A stretch of 64,000 nucleotides of DNA from Vicingaceae bacterium (GTDB lineage Bacteria; Bacteroidota; Bacteroidia; Flavobacteriales_E; Vicingaceae). A program made the position numbers and the translations under genes. Below are positions 39,251 through 51,200 of this stretch, piece after piece. The stretch lies in assembly GCA_026003395.1 (NCBI GenBank), contig BPHE01000014.1, positions 1-64,000 of the forward strand, written 5' to 3'. The notes below the pieces were generated by a model, which saw nothing but the letters and a program-made list of their open reading frames with translations, was not told the DNA's origin and did not search any database. Numbering within the stretch: position 1 is the first letter of the stretch; each line of letters opens with the position of its first letter.

Positions 39251-40069
39251 ATGCCAGAGAATTACTTGAAAATTATTGTTGATAAAGAAAGCATCGTTAA
39301 TGAAGCTAATTTTTGGGAAATAATTGAAAGTGGACCATTTGAAGGAAGTTTGGAACAGGATTCTTTTATAGAAATTTATATATCGTCTCATGCAGAAAAT
39401 TGCGAATATTGGTTGCAAGAATTGAAAAATATTGTTGTGTCTATTTCAGTAGAAACATTTGAAAATAAAAACTGGAATGAAATTTGGGAAAAATCATTTC
39501 AACCTGTCGAAATTAACAATTTGGTGATTAGATCAACATTCCATCCGGCAAGAAAAGACAAACAAGAAATTATCATCGAGCCACGAATGGCTTTTGGTAC
39601 CGGCCATCATGCAACAACGGCATTGATGTGTGAATTGATGGAAGAAATAGATTTTAAAAATAAAAAAGTATTGGATCTTGGCACCGGAACAGGCATATTG
39701 GCATTTTGGGCAAGAAAACTGGGCTCTCGAGATATTGTGGCAGTTGATAACGATCCGGTTGCCATCGAAAATTCATGCCATAATGCAAGATTAAATAGCA
39801 TGGAGGACATAACGTTTATCATATCCGACAGGCCTGATCATTTAGAAGGAATCTGGGACGTAGTATTGGCTAATATACATAAAAATTTTTTATTGCAATA
39901 TGGAGCAATTATCTTTGAAAAGTTGATTCGTGGCGGATATTTATTGACCAGTGGATTTTATGAAAATGATTTTACAGAAATTTACGAAATTTACAAGAAA
40001 TCAGGATTTCACACGTTGAAAACTAAAGTTAAAAATCAATGGATGTGCGTTTTATGGCAAAAAAAATAG
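39251..40069 (+). CDS. prmA: Ribosomal protein L11 methyltransferase
   Basis: 272 residues. SAM motif KVLDLGTGTGILAFWARKLG and the PrmA hallmark FGTGHHATTALM are present, with an N-terminal substrate-binding domain (about 1-110) and VLANIHKNFLLQYG (the NxxxxxL motif). It trimethylates L11 in known bacteria. Located between tpiA and the large exported protein, whose start codon lies inside its 3' end. Confidence 0.92.
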   Translation: MPENYLKIIVDKESIVNEANFWEIIESGPFEGSLEQDSFIEIYISSHAENCEYWLQELKNIVVSISVETFENKNWNEIWEKSFQPVEINNLVIRSTFHPARKDKQEIIIEPRMAFGTGHHATTALMCELMEEIDFKNKKVLDLGTGTGILAFWARKLGSRDIVAVDNDPVAIENSCHNARLNSMEDITFIISDRPDHLEGIWDVVLANIHKNFLLQYGAIIFEKLIRGGYLLTSGFYENDFTEIYEIYKKSGFHTLKTKVKNQWMCVLWQKK

Positions 40070-43000
40070 CAATAGTATCAATTTTGTTATTATTGAACTT
40101 ATTCTATCTTGACATTAAATCCCAAACGGTATTTACTGCCGATTCTGTAGCATTTTTTGAGGAAATGCGGACGTTCCTGATGAATGACAGAAAAGATGAA
40201 GGCAAAGCATTTATGAAAGAATTTGAAAAAGTTTGGTATGGAGGTTATTTTACCGAAAATCTGCGTAAGGGTGTTTATGACATGTCCAATCGCATGCTGT
40301 CGTTAAAACTGAAGCCCTTTCCGGACTTTGTAAATTATCTGAATACTGTGGCAAGTTTTGTGAAAAGTCCTTATCAAACCGAAGAGTCATTCGAAAATTG
40401 GCAAAAGATATTAAACCGTTTGGTGGAAGGCAAAGGTAGAAAAGCACAAAAACTTTTTACCGATTTTCTTACCATTAGCAATGATATGTTTACCTATGGT
40501 GATTTATATTATTCACCTGCAGTGGAATGGGCTTCGTCAGACAAGAAATTCAAGTTTGATTATGATTCTTTACCTGTCATAATTTTCGAAAAGACCGATC
40601 TGATTTGTTATTCAAAGGGAGATAGTGCAAAAATATACGACACTAAAGGAAAGTATTATCCTACAGAGGGTAAATTCTATGGACAAGGCGGTAAGATTAC
40701 TTGGGAAAGGGCAGGTTATAAACCGGATGAACTATATGCAAAATTGGGCAATTATCAAATTTTGTTGAAAACACCACAATTTAAGGTTGACTCTGTGATG
40801 TTATATTTTCCAAGATATTTTAGTAAACCAATTTTAGGATCATTAGAAGAAAAAGTGCTTGCCAATGTGACCGAAGAAAAAGCAAGTTATCCACGGTTTA
40901 ATACTTATGACAAAAGGTTTGAGATTAAAAATATTTATCCGGATGTGGACTTTTCCGGGGGAATCAGCATTCAGGGGGCGCGGTTGTTGGCCAAGGGAGA
41001 TGAAGAAACGCCCGCAAGATTTGTTTTTTACAGGGACAAAAAACCTTTTATGCTGGTGACTTCATCTTCCTTTAGTATCACGCCTGATCGGTTAAGCTCT
41101 ATGATTGCCCAAGTGGTATTGCGTTTAGATTCGGATTCAATTGTACATCCCGGTTTGAACTTTAAATATTTGGTCGATAAAAATGAAATTACTCTGTTCC
41201 GTGATGGTCAGGGGATTTCAATGGCGCCTTATTACAATTCTTACCACCAGATTGAAATGGATTTCGAAACAATGCGTTGGAAAAGAGACGAACCAATGAT
41301 TTATTTTACTCATACCACCACGAATTCAAAAGCCCGTTTTGAAAGTCAGAATTATTTTAACAGTTATATGTATGAGCAATTCATGGGATTAGGCGAGAAT
41401 CATCCCATGGTGATGATTAGAAATCTTTCAAATAAACTTGAAACCCGGACCATCCACCTACATGATTTGAGTAATCATCTGAGATTGTTGGATCCACAAA
41501 CTGAGCAACTAATCATTCAATTGGCCAACAGAGGATTTGTCAGATATAATTTTAAAGAAAAAACCTTCGACATCAACGACAAATTGTTTAATTATGTTGA
41601 TGCCCGTTCTGGTAAAACTGATTATGATTATTTGCAGTTTAATTCGGAGGGTGTGGAAAACAACGGCATTCTAAGTTTAACGAGCTATGATTTGACTTTA
41701 AATGGTTTAAGTCCCATATTGTTGAGTGATTCTCAAAAAACAGTGGTGTTTCCGGCCAATCAAACATTGGTACTGAAAAAAAACCGGGATTTTGTGTTTG
41801 GCGGCAGACTAAGATCCGGCAAAATGGATTTATATGGAAAGGAATTTTATTTTAACTATAAAGATTTCAAAGTAGATTTGAAAAATGTAGATTCCTTGAT
41901 TTTATGGGCATGGACAGGCAATTTTGACCGTCAGGGCCGCCAGGAGTATATACCGGTGAGAACTACCATTGAAAAAATCCATGGGGAATTGATGATCGAT
42001 CATCCGATGAATAAATCCGGTCGTAAGAGTGTCCCCAGATATCCTATAATCACCACCGATCAGGAATCCTATGTGTTTTACGATCAAAAAAGTAAATACA
42101 AAGGTGTGTATAAAAGGGAAAATTTTTATTTTAAAATCTATCCTTTTACGATGGATAGTATAGATATCATGCCGAATGAAGCCATTAAGTTCGATGGGAT
42201 TTTTGCATCGGCCGGAATTTTTCCCGACATTGAAGAAACATTACGTTTGCAACCGGACTATTCGCTTGGATTTGAGCATAAAATCCCTGATGGAGGATAT
42301 CCGGTTTATGCAGGCAAAGGAGAATTTTACAATAAAATTATGTTGAGTAATGAAGGTTTGAGAGGAGACGGGAAATTGGAATATCTTACTTCCACCACTC
42401 TTTCCAATCAATTCAACTTTTTTCCTGATTCAATGAACACAATGGCTTTGTCTTATGAAATTAAACCTCAAAAAGAACCTGTGGAATATCCTTCGGCCAA
42501 AGGAGAAAATGTGTTGGTACAATGGTATCCTAAGAAAGAGGATATGAAAATTACCGCACTGCAGCAACCTCTGGCAATGTATGACAACAAATCTTATATG
42601 AAGGGATATCTCGACTTAACACCCCAAAAACTTACCGGAAGCGGACTTTATAGTTTTGAAAAAGCTGAATTGGAATCAAAAAACATTTTGTTCAAATATG
42701 AAGAATTTTTGTCTGATACTGCCGACTTTCGTTTGAAAGACGATATTTCTTCGTCGCTTCTTGCCTTCAAAACTACCAATGTCAATGCCTATGTGACATT
42801 TAAAGAACGCTATGGACACTTTAAATCAAACGGGGGCGGATCGTTTATCGAATTTCCTCAAAACCAATACATATGTTACATGGAAGAGTTTAAATGGTAT
42901 ATGGATAATGATGACATAGAGCTTTCATCCAGTAAGCAATCGGCTGATGATGCAACGGGAGTTAAATTGGAGGGTTCTCAATTTATTTCAATTCATCCCG

Positions 43001-44496
43001 ATCAGGATTCTTTAAGCTTTTTTGCACCCAAAGCACGTTATGATCTGAAAAAACACATTATTTATGCGGATGGAGTAAGGTTTTTCCAGGTTGCCGATGT
43101 GATGATTTATCCTGACAGTGGTAAGGTGGTTATAGAAAAAAATGCCAAAATGCGTATGCTCGAGAATGCCAAAATTGTGGCAAGTTATATCACTCAATAT
43201 CATAAGATTTACAAAGCAAATGTGAATATTTATGGAAAACGTAAGTTTTCCGGCAGTGGTTACATTGACTACGTGGATGAACTTAACAATAAAACTCCCA
43301 TTTATCTGGAAAATATCGGGGTGGATACAACAGGTATGACTTATGCTACCGGGTCGGTGCCCAAGGAAGAAAACTTTACTTTAAGTCCACAATTTGCATT
43401 TCATGGAAGAGTAATGCTTAAATCAAATCAAGAATTTTTGACATTTAAAGGATATTCAAAAATAAAGCATGAATGCGATAAGCTTCCTATTCATTGGTTT
43501 GAATTTACTGCTTCTATCGACCCTTCAAACATATTGATTCCGGTTGACAGTATAGTGGTAGGTGAAGAAGGAAATGACTTGGGCATAGGCATCTTCTACA
43601 ACAAAGATACATTAGGAAATTATCCTGCATTTATCTCTCCTGTTTATTCAAGAAAAGATCAAGCCATAATCCCTGCCGGAGGTTTTTTGATGTTTGACAA
43701 AGAAAGTAAAGAATACAGAGTGGCTAATAAATTGAAATTAAATGAAATGTCGTTTCCGGGTAATTATGTGGCATTAAAAACAGAACATTGTAAATTGTAT
43801 TCCGAAGGAAAAATTAACCTGGGTGCAGATCTTGGCAAGGTTGAGTTAATTACTGCCGGAAATATTATTTACAACACTGTGGACAAAACCATGGTGTCCG
43901 AAATGATGATGATTATTAACTTTTATATAGAAGAAAAAGCAATGGAAGATATGGCCAAAAGAATTAATGAAAAAACTTCGCTTGATCCGGTGGATTATAC
44001 CCGTCCCGTATATGAAAAAGCTTTGCGCGAATTGCTGCCAAAAAATGAAGCCGATAATTTGATTGCTCAAATTAATTTGAACGGTATGTTCAAGAAGGTT
44101 CCTTCTGAATTAAACAAAACTCTTGTGCTTACAGATGTCAAAATGAAATGGGATGATGTTACCCAATCATATGTCTCTATTGGGAAAATAGGAATTGGAA
44201 ATATTTATAAAGATCAAATTAACAAAATGGTTGATGGTAAAATCCAAATTAAAAAGAAAAAATCCGGTGATGTTATCAGTATTTATTTGGAGTTGGATCA
44301 AAACAATTGGTATTTCTTTACTTATACAAGAGGATTGATGCAAGTATATTCATCTTCCGAAACATTTAATTCCATCATTATGGAAGTAAAGCCGGATAAA
44401 CGGAAATTAAGTGCCGAAAAAGGACAGATGCCCTATCAATATATGCTTTCAAATAAAAGAAAATTAAACGATTTCCTTAAAGGTATTGAAGAATAA
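40054..44496 (+). CDS. Large exported protein of unknown function (1,480 residues)
   Basis: Start chosen at ATG 40054 (MAKKIAIVSILLLLNLFYLDIKSQ), giving a clear signal peptide; an ATG five codons earlier is weaker. The gene overlaps prmA by 16 bases. I recognise no catalytic domain. The text is mainly beta-rich, mixing charged and aromatic residues, with repeating phrases such as YDLTLNGLSPILLSDSQKTVVFPANQTLVLKKNRDFVFGG-like blocks of about 100 residues that may be beta-helix or OstA/LptA-like layers. No sorting domain, no lipobox and no membrane helix after the signal. Large Bacteroidota-only envelope protein is my best description; role unknown. Confidence 0.7.
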   Translation: MAKKIAIVSILLLLNLFYLDIKSQTVFTADSVAFFEEMRTFLMNDRKDEGKAFMKEFEKVWYGGYFTENLRKGVYDMSNRMLSLKLKPFPDFVNYLNTVASFVKSPYQTEESFENWQKILNRLVEGKGRKAQKLFTDFLTISNDMFTYGDLYYSPAVEWASSDKKFKFDYDSLPVIIFEKTDLICYSKGDSAKIYDTKGKYYPTEGKFYGQGGKITWERAGYKPDELYAKLGNYQILLKTPQFKVDSVMLYFPRYFSKPILGSLEEKVLANVTEEKASYPRFNTYDKRFEIKNIYPDVDFSGGISIQGARLLAKGDEETPARFVFYRDKKPFMLVTSSSFSITPDRLSSMIAQVVLRLDSDSIVHPGLNFKYLVDKNEITLFRDGQGISMAPYYNSYHQIEMDFETMRWKRDEPMIYFTHTTTNSKARFESQNYFNSYMYEQFMGLGENHPMVMIRNLSNKLETRTIHLHDLSNHLRLLDPQTEQLIIQLANRGFVRYNFKEKTFDINDKLFNYVDARSGKTDYDYLQFNSEGVENNGILSLTSYDLTLNGLSPILLSDSQKTVVFPANQTLVLKKNRDFVFGGRLRSGKMDLYGKEFYFNYKDFKVDLKNVDSLILWAWTGNFDRQGRQEYIPVRTTIEKIHGELMIDHPMNKSGRKSVPRYPIITTDQESYVFYDQKSKYKGVYKRENFYFKIYPFTMDSIDIMPNEAIKFDGIFASAGIFPDIEETLRLQPDYSLGFEHKIPDGGYPVYAGKGEFYNKIMLSNEGLRGDGKLEYLTSTTLSNQFNFFPDSMNTMALSYEIKPQKEPVEYPSAKGENVLVQWYPKKEDMKITALQQPLAMYDNKSYMKGYLDLTPQKLTGSGLYSFEKAELESKNILFKYEEFLSDTADFRLKDDISSSLLAFKTTNVNAYVTFKERYGHFKSNGGGSFIEFPQNQYICYMEEFKWYMDNDDIELSSSKQSADDATGVKLEGSQFISIHPDQDSLSFFAPKARYDLKKHIIYADGVRFFQVADVMIYPDSGKVVIEKNAKMRMLENAKIVASYITQYHKIYKANVNIYGKRKFSGSGYIDYVDELNNKTPIYLENIGVDTTGMTYATGSVPKEENFTLSPQFAFHGRVMLKSNQEFLTFKGYSKIKHECDKLPIHWFEFTASIDPSNILIPVDSIVVGEEGNDLGIGIFYNKDTLGNYPAFISPVYSRKDQAIIPAGGFLMFDKESKEYRVANKLKLNEMSFPGNYVALKTEHCKLYSEGKINLGADLGKVELITAGNIIYNTVDKTMVSEMMMIINFYIEEKAMEDMAKRINEKTSLDPVDYTRPVYEKALRELLPKNEADNLIAQINLNGMFKKVPSELNKTLVLTDVKMKWDDVTQSYVSIGKIGIGNIYKDQINKMVDGKIQIKKKKSGDVISIYLELDQNNWYFFTYTRGLMQVYSSSETFNSIIMEVKPDKRKLSAEKGQMPYQYMLSNKRKLNDFLKGIEE

Positions 44497-44543
44497 CCCA
44501 TTTTTTTAATTAATTTTATATTTTCGCTAAAATATTTGTAAGT

Positions 44544-45206
44544 ATGAGTATGTGGGATATAATTTTACCTGTTTGGGCTTATGTGTTGGGATCTATTCCA
44601 TCAGCCGTATGGATCGGGAAAATCTTTTATAACATCGATGTGAGAAACTTCGGAAGTGGCAATGCCGGGGCTACCAATACATTAAGAGTGTTGGGCAAGA
44701 AAGCCGCATTGGCAGTTTTGTTTGTAGATGTCATTAAAGGATTGTTTGCGGCTCGTCTTGCTTATCTTCATCCTGATCTGATTTCCGGTTCTTCTGAATT
44801 TATGCTTCATATGATTTTGTATGGATCTTTGGCAGTGGCCGGCCATATTTTCCCTGTATTTGCAGGATTTAAAGGAGGTAAAGGCATTGCCACTCTTTTA
44901 GGAATTATGATTACGATTCACCCAAATGTTGTTTTGATAGGAGTGGTAATTTTTATAATCACGGTTTTGATTACAAGGTATGTTTCCCTGGGATCGATAC
45001 TGGCATCTTTTTCCTTCCCGGTATATGTTATTTTAATTGAACATGCCCAAAACAAACCTTTAAGTGTTTTTTCTTTAATTGTGCCAATTGTTGTGTTGAT
45101 TACCCACCAAAAAAATATTCAACGTTTGCTTGATGGCTCTGAAAATAAGATTTTTAGCCATTCAAATGAAGAAGTTGAGGATGAAGAAATGATTGTTACT
45201 TCTTGA
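44544..45206 (+). CDS. plsY: Glycerol-3-phosphate acyltransferase PlsY
   Basis: 220 residues, five or so membrane helices. Motif 1 GSIPSAVWIGK, motif 2 RNFGSGNAGATNTLRVLG and motif 3 FAGFKGGKGIATLLGI are all present. It transfers an acyl group from acyl-phosphate to glycerol 3-phosphate, the first step of phospholipid synthesis. Its stop lies one base before the start of the giant SPOR protein. Confidence 0.95.
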   Translation: MSMWDIILPVWAYVLGSIPSAVWIGKIFYNIDVRNFGSGNAGATNTLRVLGKKAALAVLFVDVIKGLFAARLAYLHPDLISGSSEFMLHMILYGSLAVAGHIFPVFAGFKGGKGIATLLGIMITIHPNVVLIGVVIFIITVLITRYVSLGSILASFSFPVYVILIEHAQNKPLSVFSLIVPIVVLITHQKNIQRLLDGSENKIFSHSNEEVEDEEMIVTS

Positions 45207-45207
45207 A

Positions 45208-48200
45208 ATGTGCAATGTTTTCTTGAAATATAACTCAGTATTTCGTTCGTTTTTTGTTGTATTTGTCAGTATTTTTTTGTTTCTTGATGCAATATCCCAA
45301 GATTATAAATCTGAGGCAGATCTTGCCAAAAACGCAGAAAAACTTTTTGAAGAACGTAATTATGTTGAGGCATTACCATTGTTTGCTCAGTTGGCAAGTT
45401 TGCATCCGCAAAATCCAAATTATAATTTTAAATATGGTGCATGTTTGTTATTTGCCGGTGATGACAAAGAAAAACCATTAAAATATCTAAAGTTTGCCAT
45501 ATCAAAACCCAATGTTGAACCTTTGGCGTATTATTATTATGCCAAAGCGCTTCATCTGAATTATTATTTTCCGGATGCCATTAAATATTACAAGCAATTT
45601 ATTGAAAAAGGTGAAAAAAAACATATTCAAGAATTTATTCCTTCCCGGGAGATTGAAAGATGTGAAAACGGCATGCAATTGCTTGCCAATATCAAGGAAT
45701 TTGATGTGGTTTTTAAAAAGAATGTCAAACGGGACGAGTTTTTCAGATCTTATGACGTATCTGATTTAGGCGGAAAACTGGTGGTAGTTCCTGATGAATT
45801 TAAATCAAAATTGGATAAGAAGAAAAATGAAATCTCAGTAATGTATCTTCCGGCCAATACTAAAGATGAAGTATATTTTGCCAGTTATGGCGATGACGGA
45901 AAAAATGGAAAAGATATATACAGGGTATCGCGTTTGCCCGATGGCAAATGGGGGAAACCTTTCAACCTTGGCGCACCAATTAACACACCGGATGATGAAG
46001 ATTTCCCTTTTATGCATCCCGATGGTAAAACGCTCTATTTTTGTTCAAAGGGACATAATAGCATGGGTGGCTATGATGTGTTTAAAACCGTTTATGACCC
46101 CAACACAGGTCGTTGGAGCAAACCCGAAAATCTTGATTTCGCCATCTCTTCCCCGGATGATGACATTATGTATGTGACCGATATGGAAGGTAAGCTTGCT
46201 TTTTTTGCATCTTCCAGAAATGCAAAAGCAGGGGAGATTACTGTTTATCGAGTGAGTGTATTGCCAAAACCGGCAGAATATGTCATAATTAAAGGTAAGT
46301 TCATTCCCGAACAGAATCCCAACAAATCGGCTATAATCACTGTGGTTGATGCACGTACGGGGGAAATGTGGGGTAAATATAATGTCAATGCAGAAAATGG
46401 CCAATACATGATTGTTTTGCCGGGAAAAGGAGGACAATATAAGTTTATTGTCGAAACCACAGATGATGCCCCGATTCACACAGGCAATGTCAATGTGCCA
46501 CGACAAACAAAAGTTACTGCCCTGGCTCAAGAAATTTATTTGGTCGGTTCCGGCGAAAACGAAAAGCTGGTTATTAAAAATTTGTTTGACAAAGAAGTTC
46601 CATTTTCTATGAGTGATCCGGAATTGGTGGAGGCTCTTATTAAGAAAAAAGCACAACTTGACATCACGGCAACAGAAGCAGAGATTCTGGAAAAAACCCG
46701 CAGGGAACTTGAAACTAAAAAAGCAGACGAGCTCTCCGGTAATGACATTCCCCCAAGTGCTGAGATTAAAAAACAATCAGATATTCTCATCCGTCGTCTA
46801 AATGAGAAAATTGCCGATTTACAAAAACAACTCACGGCATCCTACAATCTGTCAAACGGGAAACTTCAACAAGCAAAAGAATATAAGAAAAAAGCCGATG
46901 AACTGAATAAACTTGCGGCAACTGCAGCACCCGACGAAAAACAAACTTTATTGAAACAATCGTCAGAATTTGAAAAGAAAGCAAAAGAAGCTGCCAATAT
47001 TGCTTTGGCCGCCAAAAAAATGGCCGATATGCTAAACAGTGATTTGCAGGATTTATATTCTTCTCAAACAGATATTCAATTGCTTGTAAATGATGTAAAT
47101 CTCAATCTTTCTAAGAACAATCCTAAAATTGCTTATCAAAAACTCAAAGAAGCCGAAGAAAAATTTAATGAACTTGCCGGACGGGCCGATACCTATCTTG
47201 CAGAAGCCGAACATTTGCAAAAAAGGTCTGAAGAGTTAAGAAATCAAAGAGATGTCGAATTGAAAAAAATGAATGATTTAAATGCTTCATTAAAGCAAAT
47301 CGATAATCAAATTGCTAATTTAGAACAACAATTATCTCAAGCAAAAAAGAAAAAAGATAAAGAATCTTTACAACAGCAATTGGATGCTCTTAAACTCGAC
47401 AAAGAGGATATTGCATTTCAATTGGAACAGCAGCAAAAAAAATTTGAAGAAGTTAACCGTCAATTTCTTGCTGCCGAAAATGAAAAAATGTTTTTCGATC
47501 AGGCCAAAAATGAGCTTTCTTCTATTCCCGTAAACAATTCTCCGCCCAAAAATGACGATCTGAACAACCTCTCTGTAGAAGTATCAAAATTGGAAAACCA
47601 AGGATTGGCCGGTAATTACATAGATCAAGCAATATCTCAAAACGAAAATTCATCCGGTCAAACAAATACATCTAATCAAATTTCCCAAGATCAATTGCAA
47701 GCATATGTCCAAAACAACGATCAATGGGAAGTTGAATTACAAGAGTTGATGTCGCAAAATGCCGATGAAGAAACTTTGTCTTCTTTAGAAGAAAAGATCA
47801 ACAAGCAATATCTTGAATTATCTTCTTTATTGCCTAAAATAAAAGATGAACAACAGAAACAACAATTGACTCAATTGATTGCAAATCACGAGAAACAAAT
47901 CAAACAAATTAGAAATTTAAAAGATTCTTTACTTTCGGCAAATCAAACAGATGCCGTTGCGCAAAACAATTCGGGAAATACTGGCGAATATCAAATTCCT
48001 GATGATTTCGATGCTAACAATATCATTCGGCAATCCGGAGAAAGAATAAATAATCTTACAACCGATATAGACCGGAACACTTCTCTTACAGATCAAGAAA
48101 AAATAGAACAAAAAATTAAAATTCTTACAGAAGAAAAAGAGTCCATTAAAGAAAAAGAGTTAGAAATAAAAATGGCCTGGGCTGATGAAGAGAATGTCGG

Positions 48201-51200
48201 AATAAAAGATAAATTAGGACAACAGATTTTACAGTTACAAGAATTTCAAAAATCTCTTGACGAAAAATTAAATTCATTGGAGCAACAGCAAAGTACCATA
48301 TTGGCCGAAACGCAGAATACTCAGGAAAACCTTACGACCACACAGGATAAAAATGCAGAGGTTGTAAACAATGATACCTCGTTGAATAATCAAAACTTAA
48401 ATTTCACCCAAAAAATTAAAGAGAATGAACAACAACTAACTAGCATACAAAATTGGATAAAAACACCCCAAGAATCAAAATCAATTGAAGACCAAAACCT
48501 GAAAATGAAGTTTTTTAATGAAATGAAATATGAAAATCCTCTTGCTGCAAAAACCATTCTCGAAGCCAGAAAAGAAAAAATTTTATTGACAGATTCATAC
48601 AAACAAGCTGATAATCTTAGAATTCAGGCATTTTCCGAAAAAGATCGGGCAAAAAAAGAACAACTTATCCAACAAGCAGAAGCCATAGAAAGCGAAAATG
48701 ATGCAAAAATCTTAGAAATTGCCCAAAAATATGCTTTGGCCAATCGTACTGAATATCAAAATTTATTGAACATGGCAAGGCAAAAAGACATAATTCTGCA
48801 AAACCTTGCCGATGCCGATGAAGTGGCAAGACCTTCTCTTTTGGTCGATGAAGCGGAGATATACTATCAAAAAGCATCTGAATTGCGAAAAAAAGCCCAA
48901 AATTCTTCCAATACTTTCGAAAAACAACAGTTGATGCAAGAGGCATATGAAAACGAAATTTTGGCTATTGGGCGCTTACAGTTAGCAAACGCAGTCTTTG
49001 ATGAGATTTCATTGAAAAATAATATAGAAATTCCCAAGGAAGTTGCACAATCCAATCAACCAGATGAAGAAAACGCAGGCACTCAAAACATTTCCGTTAA
49101 TGAAAATCCGAAAAATTCTATCGCACAATTGAACAACACTGAAACAACCGAAACTTCCCAAAACAATCCTTCAAATATTCAAAGTAATCAAAATAAAGCC
49201 GTTTCACCGGTGAATAATACTACTCAAATTCTGTCCGCAACTGATACAAATAATAGCACAATATCAACCGGCAATGAAATAGCAGAAAATAGCGGGAGTG
49301 AGATTATACAATCAAAAAATCAAAGCGAAACAGATCTGAATAGGTCTCTACAATCAGAAAATCAAGCTGAAACAAGCCAAAGTGAGTCATTATTTAAATC
49401 TTCTCAAACCATCAAAGAAGCAATTTCCCTCTATGAACAAGAAGAAAAGTTGTTGGACAATGAAATAGCCTTGCTCAGGGAACAATTGAATAATACCCGC
49501 AAGAAAAAAGAAAAAGTGAACATTGGTCAAAAGATTGATTCATTGGAAAATGTCAAATCCGAAATAAAACAAAGAATAGCCAAAAGTGCAGAAGTCATTG
49601 AAATGTGGGAATTGTCACGAAAAGAATTTTCAAATGCCGTTCAAGAAGCCGAGTTAATTTATAAAAATGAAAATGCTATACCTGATCAGGATTCATCTGT
49701 CAATCAAACAGATTGGAACCGTTTGGCAAGTGAACCCGATTTTGCCCAATGGCACAATTTGAAAAATGAAAAAAGAAGATTGATTAAAGAAGCATTAATT
49801 GAATATGAATTTGCTGAAAATTTGGCACAAGAAGCCGATCAACTTCAAGAGCAAGCCAATGAATTTCGTCAACAAGCACTAAATACAAATAATGTTGAAG
49901 AAAAACTGCAATTGTTGGAAAAAGCCAATACATTGGATAGGGCTGCAGAAGAAAAACGGCGTCAATCATTGGAAAAAATGTCAAAAGCGAATGAATACTA
50001 TCAAGAAGCTGTTAATCAAGAAAATGCTTTTAACCTTCTTGCATCGCAATTACCTGAAAACAAGCGCAAACAATACGATTATTTGGATAAACAACTTGCT
50101 TTAAATCCTGAATTTCTAAATCAACAAAAATCCTTGGCAAACAATAATTTATCTCAAAATAATAACATCGTAAATCCTACAACCCAACCTGCCGGCAATA
50201 ATACCGATCAATTTACAGATTCAACTCGTGATAATTCAGACAAACAGAAATCGAATAATGATAATCGTCAATCAGTTGACAACCTTGAAAACCAATTGAC
50301 TGCAGAAAATAATATGTCTTCCACTTCATCAACCGCTTCGAGCAATGAAACGCAACCAATCAACAAAACGACGACTAATTCATCAAACATAACAACAGGG
50401 CAAGGAATCAAAGTTTTAAGGAACAATAATGAAATAACCATTTTCTTGGAAGAGTTTGTCGTGCCTGCCAACCTCACCAAAGATATTTTCGCCAAAATAC
50501 CTGAAAACACATCGGCATATGATGAACGCCGCCCAATACCCGAAAATACCCGCATGCCACAAGGGCTGGTATTTACTGTGCAAGTAGGAGCTTTCCGCAA
50601 TCCAATTCCTCAAACATTGTTCAAGGGCTTTGCACCAATATGGAAAGAGCCATCGCCTTCCGGTCTAAATCGCTATCTTGCAGGTTTGTTTGTCAATTAT
50701 GACGAAGCGGTGAATGCAAGAAATCAAATTAGAAAATTGGGATATGATGATGCTTTTGTTGTGGCATATTTAGACGGAAAAAGAATTTCTTACCGTCAGG
50801 CCATGGCAATGATAGGCAAAAATGCTGAAGAAGAAATAATGGCAAATATTCCCCGTTCTCAAATCAATAAAAATCAAAGCAATACCAATCCGGTTTCTTC
50901 TAATTCACCTTCAGGAAGCGAAAACAATCCCGGTATTCAGAACAATCAATCGAATAACAATCAACAAAATAACGGAGTACAAGCTAATTATCAAACCGAT
51001 AAATTTGCTTATGACATAGCTTCCGAAAAAGGTATCTTTTTCACGGTTCAAATTGGCGTGTTTTCAAAGCCTGTAAATCTTAAAGAATTGTATGGAATAG
51101 ACGAGATAGTTTACAGTGAAACCACTTCATCAGGTCTATACCGTTATTTTGTAGGTAAATTTTCATCCCCCAATGATGCCCAACCTTTAAAAAACAAAAT

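Noticed and set aside
45193-45207. TTG start for the giant SPOR protein inside plsY
   Set aside because: The ATG at 45208 is one base after the plsY stop and precedes a complete signal peptide.
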